Shown: in pieces, positions 36,101 to 46,500 of the stretch | Layout of the letters: each line of letters opens with the position of its first letter | How positions within the stretch are numbered: the first letter of the stretch is position 1 | Origin: Dicaeum eximium | Lineage: Eukaryota > Chordata > Aves > Passeriformes > Dicaeidae | Direction of reading: 5' to 3' | DNA: 64,000 nt | Assembly (NCBI GenBank): GCA_013396995.1 | Contig: VWZP01008554.1 | Span: 62,001-126,000 of the forward strand | The notes under the pieces: model-generated | Told to the model about the DNA's origin: nothing | Databases searched by the model: none | Seen by the model: the letters and a program-made list of their open reading frames with translations, nothing else | Position numbers and translations under genes: made by a program

Positions 36101-38192
36101 TGGGGGTGGGGAATCAAGCAGGGAGATCAGAAACTAATTGAAACGCATGAACCTCACAGATGATAGCCTAGATACCAGGAGAGCTGTAAAAACAAACAGC
36201 ATTAAACTCCTACTGCAATCATTAAACCCTAGAGATTAACTGCTAACTGCTTTTGGAATTGAACAGCACAAACACAAGAGGACACTAAGTTTGCAGCTGG
36301 GTTTCATCTCCTTCTCCAAGTTGCTCTTCAGGGGCTAATTTCATCCCACACACAGGACAAGTGGGATTCGAGTGAGGCAGGCAGAGATGCCAGCCCCATC
36401 TGCTCCTGCTAAGGTGACAAAAGCCCGAATGTGGGAGCTGTGACACAAACATGACTGCACTTCAACTCCTCAGTGTGAATTGCCCAGGGGAAGGCTGGAA
36501 TAAGCTGGGCTGGCAAGAGCAGTATGTGATAATATTGCTCTCTCATGTGTTAAAGAGCCCTGACACCATAATGAGATATTTGTAAGGTAAAACCAGCTCT
36601 AGGGTGGCCCCAGCTGTCGTGTGCTGTCTCTCACTGCTCTAACTTGGGTAGGGTGTACACAGCTGAGGCTAAAAGGTCAGAATTTCTCATCTGCAACTTG
36701 GCTTCTCATACAGGCAGCTCCATTAAACACTCCATGCTCCCTCCTGTTACCTTTTCTCCTCGTATTTTATGCATATCTCCTGACTGCTCACCTTCACCTC
36801 CCTTCTCCCTTCTTCCCTCATACTTTGTTTACTCCCTCCCAGGCCTCCTTTCTGTGGAATGAACCTGGGACTAATATTCCTAATATTTCCCAACCTATGT
36901 GCTTCCAGTTTACATTGGGATAATTTGGTTTTACATCAGCTGATTGCTCAGACCTTTCTATGATGGCTTTGTCTTTACTCATCCCCCACCATCAATCACC
37001 ACTTTTAACCTTTATATAAAGTGCTTTTTCCTCGTGGCATTCATTATTCAACCCTAGTTCTTTCTTTCTACAGACCTCAAATTCTCCCCTTTGCCCCTAA
37101 AAGGCAGAAATTGCATCTCTGAAGGTATTTGAGACATTTGTTTGAGACACTGGCTGCTCGTGTGCAGAAAAAAAGATGCCAGCACCAATCCCTTACTCCT
37201 TCCTGTCCTCCACTGACAGGAGGGGCAACTTACACAAGGCAAAAGGTCTTTGGCTGAGCTTCTTCCAGCAAAAGAGCAGAATGAAGGACAGAAACAAGCC
37301 CCTGGTGAGTACTTACATTTCTTGCTCTGCTTTTCCACTTCAGCCTTTAATCTCTTGTATTTGTCTGTGCGATAAACCAGCACCCAAGTTATACCTGGAA
37401 CAAACACCCAGCCAGTGAGGAGGGAAGGAAAAACCTCCTGCAGCAATGCTGACAGCAGGGAGCAAAGCCACGAGCAGAAATCAAACTTTATGTCTGCAGA
37501 CCCCCGTTCTAACACAGCCAAGGGAGCACCAAGCCCCAGCAAACTGCACCATCCCTCTCCCTCCAATCTCCATTCCAAGTTCCACATAGAATGGAACTGC
37601 AAAGTAAACCATGAAACGAGCTAAATGTGTAAAACTGAAACAGGTTTTTCGGTTTTACTTTTATTGATAAACCTGTTTTGCAGGTGTGGGATGAAGATCT
37701 GGGGACAGGGGGTATAGAGGGGATTTAGGGATGCAGCACGACACCACAAACGGGACCTATGACTCGTGACTACCTCAAAAGGCACCTACCTACCCAGCAC
37801 TTCCTTAAAAAGCGGCCCTTATTTCAACCACTGAAACACAAAAAACCTTTTCGAGGCAGCTTAAACCACCACCACTGCGAGCTCGGGCGATTTCTTTCCA
37901 TCCTTCCCACAACAGCTACGGGGGGAAACCCTCATGTCCCCTTCCATCCTCCAGCAGCCTCCCTCGCGGAGGGAATAACCCAGCTCCCAGCGCTGCTCGG
38001 GGCCCATCACCGCTGTCCCCTCCGTGAGGAAGTTCAGGTGCCCCCAGCCCCGTTCCACAGCCCCGCTCCCCAGGGCCGCAGCGCCGCCCCTTCCCCGCTC
38101 CCGGGAGCCCTGGCCGGCTCACCCTCGGCCAGCAGCGCGGTGCAGACGGAGATGAACACGATGAGGAGGGTGTCGGCGAACATGGTGCTCAT
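21128..38192 (-). CDS. TMCO1: TMCO1, ER calcium-load activated channel / translocon-associated protein
   Basis: TMCO1 is an ER membrane protein of the DUF106/Oxa1-like family. It is described as a Ca2+-load-activated leak channel and as part of a translocon for multipass membrane proteins. Seven coding exons read 38192-38123, 37394-37317, 34253-34194, 30703-30657, 30072-30005, 26883-26739 and 21226-21128. All junctions are GT-AG and the joined frame has 188 codons, the same as human. Visible parts: transmembrane helix 1 (about 5-30, from MSTMFADTLLIVFISV), a Lys/Glu-rich coiled coil (about 34-88, including KKKETITESAGRQQKKKI), helix 2 (about 93-110, MFAIGFCFTALMGMF), and helix 3 (about 140-156, CSFIFLYILCTMSI). 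The C-terminal tail is Pro/Gly-rich, ending GPPPQAGKFS. The start matches the human short form; exon 1 lies in a CpG island. Introns make up most of the 17 kb. Confidence 0.97.
21300..21760 (-). repeat. CR1 LINE 3' fragment, antisense to the plus strand
   Basis: Plus-strand phrases such as CATCCAGTCCAATCCCCCCA, CCTCCCTGGGCAGCTGCTCC, AGAATTTCTTCCTCATGTTG and CAGGCCCAGCTCCTG are the reverse of a CR1 3' region. It lies at the 3' end of TMCO1 intron 6 (21227-26738), 75 bp from the last exon. Confidence 0.85.
25142..25190 (+). repeat. A-rich low-complexity tract
   Basis: The tract is of the form (CAAAA)n with A-runs in TMCO1 intron 6. It has no visible upstream element that would mark it as a retrotransposon tail. 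Confidence 0.7.
32980..33041 (+). repeat. A/C-rich low-complexity tract
   Basis: The plus strand alternates A-runs and short C-runs (CCAACCCAAAAACCCACCC type) in TMCO1 intron 3. The purine complement is G/T-rich. No source element is recognised. Confidence 0.7.
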
Positions 38193-38460
38193 GGTGCCGC
38201 CGCCCCCGACACGCTATCGCCGCCGCACACCCGGAAGTGCACCCCTACCCGGAAGCTGCCCGTCCCCGTTGCCTAGCAACCCCGGAAGCGACCGTCTGCA
38301 CTTCCGGCCGGCGCCGCCGGCTTCGCGAGCAGGGCGAGGGGCGGGGACGGCGCGGCGGGCGCTGCTCTGATTGGACGAGGCAGCTGTCAATCTGTGTGTC
38401 CTGGCGGTGGCCCCGCCCCCAGCGGGGCTGAGGGGGCGGGGTTGTAATGGCGGGGTCTGG
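38193..38460 (-). promoter_or_regulatory. TMCO1: TMCO1 CpG promoter with ETS sites, X-box and CCAAT box
   Basis: The CpG-rich segment upstream of TMCO1 holds four ETS-type CCGGAAG cores: plus strand at 38231, 38249 and 38282, and reverse CACTTCCGG at 38299-38307. GTTGCCTAGCAAC (38268-38280), an inverted repeat matching an RFX X-box, lies about 76 bp upstream of the start codon. An inverted CCAAT (GATTGG) lies near 38370. Clustered ETS sites in a TATA-less CpG island suit a housekeeping gene. Motifs are seen; occupancy is inferred. Confidence 0.6.
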
Positions 38461-38539
38461 CCCCAGCTCTGGCCGCAGCACCGAGTCCCGCGCACCGGGC
38501 CTGGTGAGGCCGCGCCCGCTTCAGGGCTCGCGGCGGGGC

Positions 38540-38760
38540 TCACAGGATCAGTCCGGTTGGAAAAGACCTCCGCGATCATCCCGAGTCCAGCCTGTGAGCC
38601 AACATTACCGTGGCACCGAGTGCCGTGCCCGGTCTGTCCTTAAACAGCAGCAGGGACGGGGACTCCATCACCTCCCTGGGCAGCCCGTTCCGATGTCTAA
38701 TCACCCTTTCTGTGGAGAAATGTATCCTAATGTCCTACCTAAACCTCCCCTGGTGTAGTC
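38540..38760 (-). repeat. CR1 LINE 3' fragment, antisense
   Basis: The plus strand reads GGTTGGAAAAGACCTCCGCG, then a CCTCCCTGGGCAGCCCGTTC phrase and CTGTGGAGAAATGTATCCTA, the reverse complement of a CR1 3' end. It lies just outside the TMCO1 CpG island. Confidence 0.85.
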
Positions 38761-38914
38761 TATGGGTGGGTGCCTGCCCTCCCTGCAGCTTGCCGGGCTG
38801 TGGCCTGAACCCGTTTGCCAGGGAAGATGCGCCAAGCCGTTCTTTCTCAAAAAGGTTGGCTTGGAGAAGCCTTCCTGGTTCCTACAACTCTGCCCTGGGT
38901 TCATTTGCCCAGGT

Positions 38915-39058
38915 GTGATTGGAAGTGTTCAAGACCAACTTGAACGGGGTTTGGAGGAACTGGTCTAGTGGAAAGTGTCCCTGTCCATGGCAGGGGGGTG
39001 AAATGAAGTGGTCTTTAATGTCCCTTTCAGCCCAAATCATTCTAGGATTCTGTGAATA
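38915..39058 (+). repeat. CR1 LINE 3' end, sense
   Basis: The sequence contains AGTGTTCAAGACCAACTTGA, GGAACTGGTCTAGTGGAAAG, TGTCCCTGTCCATGGCAGGG and ends ATTCTAGGATTCTGTGAAT, the characteristic CR1 3' end with its ATTCT repeat. It faces the antisense CR1 at 38540-38760. Confidence 0.85.
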
Positions 39059-39299
39059 CCCTGTTAGTGCATCTCACCAGGAGGCACTTTCTGGGATCAA
39101 ATATTTAAGAATTTGGCTGCCTGCCCTTTACCAGAGGCTGTTGCTGTCTCACAATGTTCCTTGTACAGCCAGCAGTGCAGTACAGCATTCTGTGATTCAC
39201 GGGGAATCAAATCTCCCACTGCTCGTGTGTGTAAAATACTGATGGATGGGATGGCACTATGAAGTGCATTAATGAGGACAAGTGCAATAATGGCAAGGA

Positions 39300-39944
39300 T
39301 TTGACAGACAAATTGACTTTTATTGAGCCTCCAGCAATTACAGCTGGAGCAGCAGAAGTAGACCAAAGCCGTGCGTTGTAATGGGGTGAGGAGACTTAGA
39401 AAGCAGAAATACAGAAAAGGAACCAGGGCAGGCAGGGAAGGGCAGGTTTGTGCCTGTCCTTACGTAAGGGAGGAGTTTGCTGTCGGTGACAGCGATGCAC
39501 TGTGGGATTACACGGGCAGAGCTGAGTGAAAAACTGGGAAAGGAGAAATCCTACCGCCCTGAAATTAACTGCACCATTCAGAAAGAGGGCGAGGAACTGA
39601 GCTCGGAGGAGACAGAGCAAGCAGCGAGCGAGGGCGGGAGGTCAGGCAGCAAACAACCTCTCTGATCCTGGCGACAGGCACACCAGGAAACCACAGAGCC
39701 ACGTGAGTGCAGGTGGCTGAGCCAGATGTCACTGAGAGGTGCAGCTACACACCGCAGGAAAAGTCCCAGCACCGTGTCCAGGGAGCTTCCTGCCACATCA
39801 GGGCACAACTGAGAACTGGATGGCAGCAAAACGGACTCAGAGCCACCAGGGAGACAGGGATGAAACTGAGGGTGGATATTTCTGTTTGGGTGAACAGCAG
39901 GAAGATGTTGACAGCTGGTGATGCGGAAGGATTTGTGATATACA
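39300..39944. other. Intergenic stretch, nothing assignable
   Basis: This lies between two sense-strand CR1 ends. The part just left of 39945 may be further CR1 sequence, because GCAGGAAGATGTTGACAGC resembles CR1 upstream text, but I cannot support a border. No gene is seen. Confidence 0.35.
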
Positions 39945-40159
39945 GAAAAAATTCTTCCCTGGGAGGGTGCTGAGGCCCTGGCACAGGTTGCCCAGAGAAG
40001 CTGTGGCTGCTCCATCCCTGAAGTGCCAAGGCCAGGCTGGATGGGGCTTGGAGCAGCCTGGGACAGTGGAAGGTGTCCCTGCCCATGGCAGGGGGCTTGG
40101 AACAAGATGATCTTTAAGGCCCCTTCCAACCCAGTGAATTCTGTGATTCTGTATTATTT
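39945..40159 (+). repeat. CR1 LINE 3' end, sense
   Basis: A near-consensus CR1 3' end: CTGAGGCCCTGGCACAGGTT, CCCAGAGAAGCTGTGGCTGC, CCATGGCAGGGGGCTTGGAA, GATGATCTTTAAGGCCCCTT and the terminal GTGAATTCTGTGATTCTG. It is one of the least diverged CR1 copies in the window. Confidence 0.92.
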
Positions 40160-42019
40160 TGTGGCACCTCATGCAATTCCCTGTGCTGTATGCCATCCTC
40201 TACCCTCTCTCCCTCTCTTTAGAGCTCCCTGACTTTCCTGGCTGTGAGATGTACCAGCACCTATCAAAGCAGTATTTTGAAATAGTTTCTCTTATGCTGC
40301 TGTGGGAAATTATTCACATGGTATCACTTATTGATCGTGAATGGGGATTTTTTGGCAGACACGGGCCAGGAGGAGATGGTCAGTGACATGAAGCTCTTTC
40401 CTTTGCAGGGTCCGTGCTTTGAACTGGAGGTAGAGGTGACAACAGGCTCTTTGTAAGTTCATCCTGTCACTTTGAATCACACCAGGATCCTTATCAGCAG
40501 ATCCCTTTTCCAGACAACACACGGCATATTACCCTCAATGGCATTTCCTTTTCAAAACAGCATTCTGTGCTTTGATCAACGTGTAAAGGACAGATGAGAG
40601 TTGGGTGCAGACTGATTTGATCTACCAGCCTGGGATACGAGAAAAAGGAAGGTATTTGCATAATACATTGCTCTGGTTTCATGAGTCAGGGGCTGGTGTA
40701 GTCTGCAAACATTCTAGATATAGAAGTGGTAATATTTATGGAGGCAACCTTGAAACCAGATTAGAGAGACACATAATCCCAGTAGGTTTCATATACTGAA
40801 GTCTCCAAACTTAAATTGAACAAAAGGTTCAGTTGCTTTGCACAGTGTGTTAGTGACCAGCAGCCTGTAAATGGGTGTGTAAAATTCTCAGTTTTGAGGA
40901 AAGGTGCCATCTGAAACTAACTGGGACTTGGATTTGGTTCACTTCTAGTTCACAGCCCTGGCCTGGTTTTGAAAGAGCCATTAACCTGACTTTTGCAAGT
41001 TCTCCTTGTGTTCTGTATAAATAACGCTTGGATACCCTTAGCTCAAACCCCTGCAAGGCCCAGCAAGAGGCATTTACTTCTCCTTCCCCCTGCAGGTGTG
41101 TCAGCTCCTGCCACATGTCCAGAGACAAGGGGCCTGGAGGTGAAATGCCACGGTGGGCATCCTACAGAGAGGCTCAAGACAGGCAGCACAGCCTGAGACA
41201 GGTGCAGCGCAGCAGAGGGTTGGGACTGTCCCCAAGCAGGCCAGCAGTGATGGCAGGCAGGAGGAGAGCCCAATAACCTGGAGTTCTCACTGCCTGAGAG
41301 GGTTTTGCCATCCAGATACAGCTGTGTCAGCGTTGGAGTAAGAAAGAGGAGCTGTGAATAGCTCCTGGGTCCCAGTGGGGTGCACAGGAGCTGTGCCCAT
41401 GGTCAGTGCTTGGAAACTGGCATGGGGCCATGGGAATCCACGGGAATTCATCCCTGCAGGAAGTTCTCATCCATATATAGCACTTCCTTCCCTGGCAGTG
41501 GCTGCATGCAGTGCCATTCTCCCGTGGCACTGCTGGAGAGGAATTGGGAGCAGCAGGCAGAGGGGTCAGGGCTTCCAAGGAGATGCTCTCGCACATCCTG
41601 TGTGGTGAGGGCTGGGACATGGGATCTGTCTGGCAAACACCTCCACACGTGTTTTGCTGTGTTGAACTAGGAAGTTAGAAGCCTAAATGAGAGTTCTGAT
41701 CCTCTCTGAACAGGGTTGGGAGGAACCTTGGGGCATTGCTTGGGCTGGCTCCTGCCCCAAAACAGGATCAGCACTATAAAACACTTTCCATACAGGAGCA
41801 TGTCTACTGTTTTTTGGTTTTGTTTTGGTTTTTTTTTTTTTTTAATCCTCAGATTTAAAAGTGGAGTACTCTCCTTACAACCTTTTCTAGGATTTAACCA
41901 TTTTTAACCCTAGAAAACGTCCCTGAATTGTCCTTGTTGCAGTGTTGAGCTGGCAACATTTTGTTTTAGTCCGTAACAGTAAAGGAAGCGTGTTCCCTTT
42001 CTGTTTGTGGCAGCCTTTT
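40160..42019. other. TMCO1-UCK2 intergenic stretch without genes
   Basis: I see no exon, RNA gene or clear element here, apart from a 17-base T-run near 41827-41843 preceded by a TTTTGG tract. Confidence 0.45.
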
Positions 42020-42510
42020 CTGTATTTGGAAATGATTATCATGTCCCCACAGCTTTACAGCCCGGCAGAGACCTTCCCCAGACTAAACACAGATGAGTCC
42101 TGCAGTCCTACAAAGCCAGAGCCTGGGCTGTTCCCCAATCCCCACTGGAGTCTCTCCACCAGGCCTCACTTTGTCAAAACACGATACCTGTGCATGTTTC
42201 TATGCCCCAATGGGATGTTTGCCTTTTTCACAGCGGCATCACCAATTGATTCTTTGATCCACTCTACACCAGATCTTTATCTGTAAAAGGCCTGGCTAGC
42301 CAGTAGGTTCCTATCTTGCATTATCACAGATCATTATCACATTTGTCTGCGTGGACTTGCACCCTACATATTGCCAATCCTTTTTCTATTTTGTTGAGGT
42401 CATTTTGACTTTGAATCCTAGTCTCCAGAGTGCTTATGGCTCTTCCCAGACAGATCCCATTTGCCAAAGACATAAGCATAATTTTTGTTCCTGGATTTGG
42501 GTCTTTAATA
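42020..42510 (-). repeat. Old, diverged CR1-like LINE fragment, antisense
   Basis: Plus-strand phrases ATTATCATGTCCCCACAGCT, CCAGACTAAACACA and, further right, GGACTTGCACCCTACATATT and TTGAGGTCATTTTGA resemble the reverse of diverged CR1-type LINEs. Possibly two fragments; borders approximate. Confidence 0.5.
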
Positions 42511-42551
42511 ATTTTTGAGTGCTTGCAGGACCATGGCCCAGGTGGGGTGGG

Positions 42552-43140
42552 AGAATCACAGAGTCATTACGGTCGGGAAAGACCTCTAAGCTCACCAAGT
42601 CCAACCACTGACCCAGCACTGCTCAGTGTCCCCAAGTGCCACATCTGCACGGTTCTTGAACATTTCCAGGAATGGTGATTCCACCATTTCTCTGGGTAGT
42701 CTGTTTTAATGCCTGACCACTCTTTGGGTGAAGAAATTTTCTCCTAATATCCAATCTACCCCCCAGAACCTTGGAATAAGTTGAGGGTATTTCCTCTTGT
42801 CCTATCTCTTATTACATGGGGGAAAAAGGCCGACCATCACCTGGCCACAGCCTCCTTTCAAGTTTAGAGTAATAAAGCTCCCCCGAGCCTCCTTTTCCCC
42901 AGGCAGAGCCCCCCCAGCTTTGTCCTCTAGACCCTTTCCCAGCCCCACTGCCCTTCCCTGCACACACTCCAGCCCCTCAGTCTTTCTTGTTCTGAGGGGC
43001 CCAAAACTGAATCCAGTTTTCGAGGTGTGGCCTCCCCAGTGCCCGGCACACGGGGACGGTCACTGCCCTGGTCCCGCTGGCCACACTATTGCTGACGCAA
43101 GCCAGGATGCCCTTGGCCTTCTTGGTCAGCGTGGGAGACA
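42552..43140 (-). repeat. CR1 LINE 3' fragment, antisense, next to UCK2 promoter
   Basis: The plus strand starts AGAATCACAGAGTCATTACG, GTCGGGAAAGACCTCTAAGC and runs through CTGTTTTAATGCCTGACCAC, CCAGGCAGAGC, TGTTCTGAGGGGCCCAAAAC and GGATGCCCTTGGCCTTCTTG, the reverse of a long CR1 3' segment. It ends within about 400 bp of the UCK2 start codon, where CpG-rich DNA begins. Confidence 0.9.
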
Positions 43141-43169
43141 AATAACGGAGGTTCTGCCGGGGACCACCG

Positions 43170-43514
43170 CGATGTGGTCCCAGCGCTGTCTGGCATGAAG
43201 CGGAGTGGCCGGAGAGACGAAGGGAGCCGGTGCGGGGACAGCGCGGGGACATGGCGGGGTCCGGCGGCCGGCGCGGCCGCAGCCCCTTTGTCCGCGGGCA
43301 GGCGGAGGGCGGCGGCGCGGTGCGGGCCCATGTGGCCGCAGTGCCGCCCGCCGGCGGGCTGGGCCGGAGCATGTGCAGCTGCGGCAGCACCTGGCAAGGA
43401 GCCGCAGCGCCGGGGATGTGAACCAGGCGGGGAGGAAGGCCCTTGACTCATCAGATAAATCCAGCCCCGCACGGCGAGCGAAGGCGGAGGAGGCGCGGCG
43501 GTGAGCCGGGGAGG
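43170..43514 (+). promoter_or_regulatory. UCK2: UCK2 CpG-rich promoter and 5' UTR
   Basis: Very GC- and CpG-rich DNA precedes the UCK2 start and continues into intron 1 to about 44.1 kb. A consensus AP-1-type site TGACTCA (43444-43450) followed by an AGATAA motif lies 65 bp upstream of the ATG, in the likely 5' UTR or core promoter. No TATA box is seen. Confidence 0.6.
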
Positions 43515-46500
43515 ATGGCGGGGGACAGCGAGCAGCGGCTGGAGGAGCAGGGACAGCCGAGCGGCGGGGAGCCCTTCCTCATCGGGGTCAGCGGCGGCAC
43601 GGCCAGCGGCAAGGTGCGGGCTCGGTGGGGAGCTCGGTGGGGCGGCCCCCCCACGCCGGGCGCGGCGGCCACATGGCAGCGCGGCGGGTCCGAGCGGCCG
43701 CCCNCCCGGGAAAGGATGATCCGGCGGAGGGAGCGCGGCCGCCGAGGCCTCCGCCCGGGCGGCGGACGGAGCCCCGCGGACACGTGGAGAGGGGTGCGGG
43801 GTGGGTGTGGGATTTACTCGCTCCCTCTTTCTGGCCGGGACCTTGTGTCCCTCTGTGCCACCGGGGAGAGGGGTCCGGCCGCGGGAGGGGCGCAGCGGGC
43901 AGAGCTGGGGGCTGCGCGGAGCAAGGGTGGCCCTAGCTCGGCCGGAGCAGAGGCGGCATCTCCCTTCTCTCCAGAATCTTTCCTGTGGCTGTGGTCAGCG
44001 CTTCCCCCGTCCCCCTTCACCTGCACCGACCCCAGCGGCTGCCCGCCTCTCAAGGCGCCATGGGGACGATGCAATTTTTAAATTTCCACCCCCGCCGCCC
44101 CCAATGGTGTCGGTCGTCCATGGGGGTGCCCTTCTCTGCCCAACTTTAGGGTAGATGGAGCGGGAATTCTGCAGCAAATGCTGACTCACAGCGGCAGAAC
44201 GACCTCCTGGCTGCTGTGCCGGGAGGGGCTGGCCCTTGGCAGCGGCAGGTGGGAGCGGAGCGGGCCGAGGGCTGCGGGGACGGGGCAGCTCCCGCCGGGG
44301 CAATGCGGGTGTTCCCGGCAGGCTGCTACAGCCAAACTGCAGCGCAGGGCTGCCTTACAGCTTTTCAGCGGTTTATTTTCGTTCTTTCATACAGTGTATC
44401 TGTGTGAATTTGTTTAACCTCGCTAGGTCACTTTCTTTCTTAATAGGAAAAGAAAATTGCTTTTTTTTCCTTCTTATTTAAGAGCGGTAAAAGTAGCTCC
44501 ACAGCTCATCAGCGCCTTGTATACAGGGCAGCACATTCTGCCTGTATTTTGGAAAGGATGAATAGATTTGGAAGTAGCTATACCTGTGAAATATTTCTCG
44601 CTGAGGAAGCTGAATGTGGGCTGGCACAGGAGAAGGATGAGCCTTAGATCTCTGGGTTGATCCGTGTTTGGAGGGGGATTCCTCCTTCTCTTGGAGGCAT
44701 AACCCAACTGCTGTACCTCAGCCCAGTGTTTTAAGCACGTGTCTCTGAGTACCCCATTGATTCTTGGACTGCTGCTGCTACTGCAGAGGGGAAAAAATCC
44801 AGGTGTAACAGGGGAGGGATGGTGAGAGAGGATGCAATCTCCTCCAGTGGGAACCAAAGCTGGATTGTTCTTGCAGTACAGCTCCTGGTGACTCAAACAC
44901 TCTGGGTTTGTCTGTTCTCTGATGCGTGGGTCTGCCTCTCTGTAGTTGTCCCAATAACATCGTGTCTGGCGCTGCTGAACTGTTATGTCTCTGAACACTG
45001 TGTCTCAGGCCCACAAGGTAAAAGCAGTGATTACAGTACAATGCACCGCAGTGGTGCTCAACTTCAAAGTGAAAACGCTCAGGAGCAGCAGGCTGCCTTA
45101 GGAAAAAAATAGGGAAATGGTCCTTTCTATCAAGGGAGATGTACTAACTGGCTTTTCCTGTCTCTCAGCTTTGATTTCTCCCCTTCCACTGACTGCTGAA
45201 AACCTCTGTGCAGTGTTGCCTGTTGAAGGGAATTCAGCAGATCACTACAAAGTTGGTGGGAAAAGGCTGCAAGAAATATACTGGCAAAAAACCCCAAGCA
45301 ACAGGAAAAAAGGACCCAAGACTTGTGCCCACGGCCCCTCAGATTCACATTTGGTGCAGCTGCAAGGCAGGGATGTGGGAGGCTGTCCCTCACTTGTGTC
45401 CATCACTGACTGGTGACAGTGCCCTGTGCCCAGCAGTGCCGGGTGCCGCAGCGCACTCCAGGAAAGCAGCGGTGGGGCTGATGTGGTTTGCTTAGCTAAG
45501 GGCTTGGCTGCAGCCAAAATCCAGCCCAGGGGCTACCGTGCTGACGTGCTGGCTCTGGGTGAGAAGTGAGTGCTAGCAGGAAAGTGAAGCGGGCACCTTT
45601 CCCAGTGGGAAAGCGACAAATCTGTCCGACTCACCTCGACACCAACTGGGGGCTGTTGTCCCAACACACCCCTTTGGCAACGCACCAGCCCAAAGATAAC
45701 GGAGGGAATTTGCCTTCCAAGGCCCCCTCAGCTCCTCCCACTGCTGCTTTTGGGTCTGACTTGAGGATAACAGGCTCCACAGTCCTCTCCATCCCTCTTG
45801 GTGTTCCAGCACGGTCAGGCTGTGGAAGGATGGGATTGTGTTTTGTAGCTTGCCACGACTTGTGTGATGTGATGCCCTGGGGAGGCTGGTGTTGGAAGTG
45901 GCTGGCCTTCCCAAAGAGCTGGGGATTCTTTGGCTGGTGTTCCTTAAATCTGTGAGAACTCAAGTTCAAAGGCTGAGTGCGCTTTCCCTAGTGACCAAAA
46001 GAGGCTTGAGCAACTTTGGCCGCTCAAATAGAGGTAGAACCCTGAGTGCTCTCCTGGCTTTTGGCTCTGGGAAGAAAGCTGGACTGTGTTGGGAGCAAAA
46101 CTGAGGTTTTAGAGGCATAGAAGGTCCTGAGCAGTCTGGGATGCCGCAGCCTCTGTGAGGGCAGCACAAGCTGCACAGTGGCCATTTTGAGCCAGCTCAG
46201 CTGGGACAGGCTCTTCACAAAAAACGAGCTGTCCCCTGAAATCCAAGCACAGTGCAGTCTGGACAAAGCATGCTGTGGTTTCCTGGGGTGGAGATGACTT
46301 GGCATTGTGACCCCCCATCCAGTGTCAGACGTGAAGAGGACTGCAACCGCCTCATTCCCTCAGAGCGATTCCCAAGGCTTGTTGTCACATTTTCTTTCAC
46401 CCTGTCTGTTCTCAAGTGTTCTGCTAGAGTTCTTGTTTCCCTCTTACACCCATGGCCTTTGTTCTAACAGCTTCTTTCCTTGCTTCTGCAAGACGTTCCT

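Larger units (their letters stand above)
21761..37316. other. Large TMCO1 introns 2-6, no further features seen
   Basis: These are introns 34254-37316, 30704-34193, 30073-30656, 26884-30004 and the rest of 21227-26738. Apart from A-rich low-complexity tracts they show no exon, RNA gene or confidently assignable repeat. Several short open frames on both strands lack any family resemblance. Confidence 0.5.

Noticed and set aside
37759..38370. 203-codon plus-strand frame antisense to TMCO1 exon 1
   Set aside because: It lies in CpG-rich DNA and is explained by the TMCO1 promoter and exon; no homology recognised.
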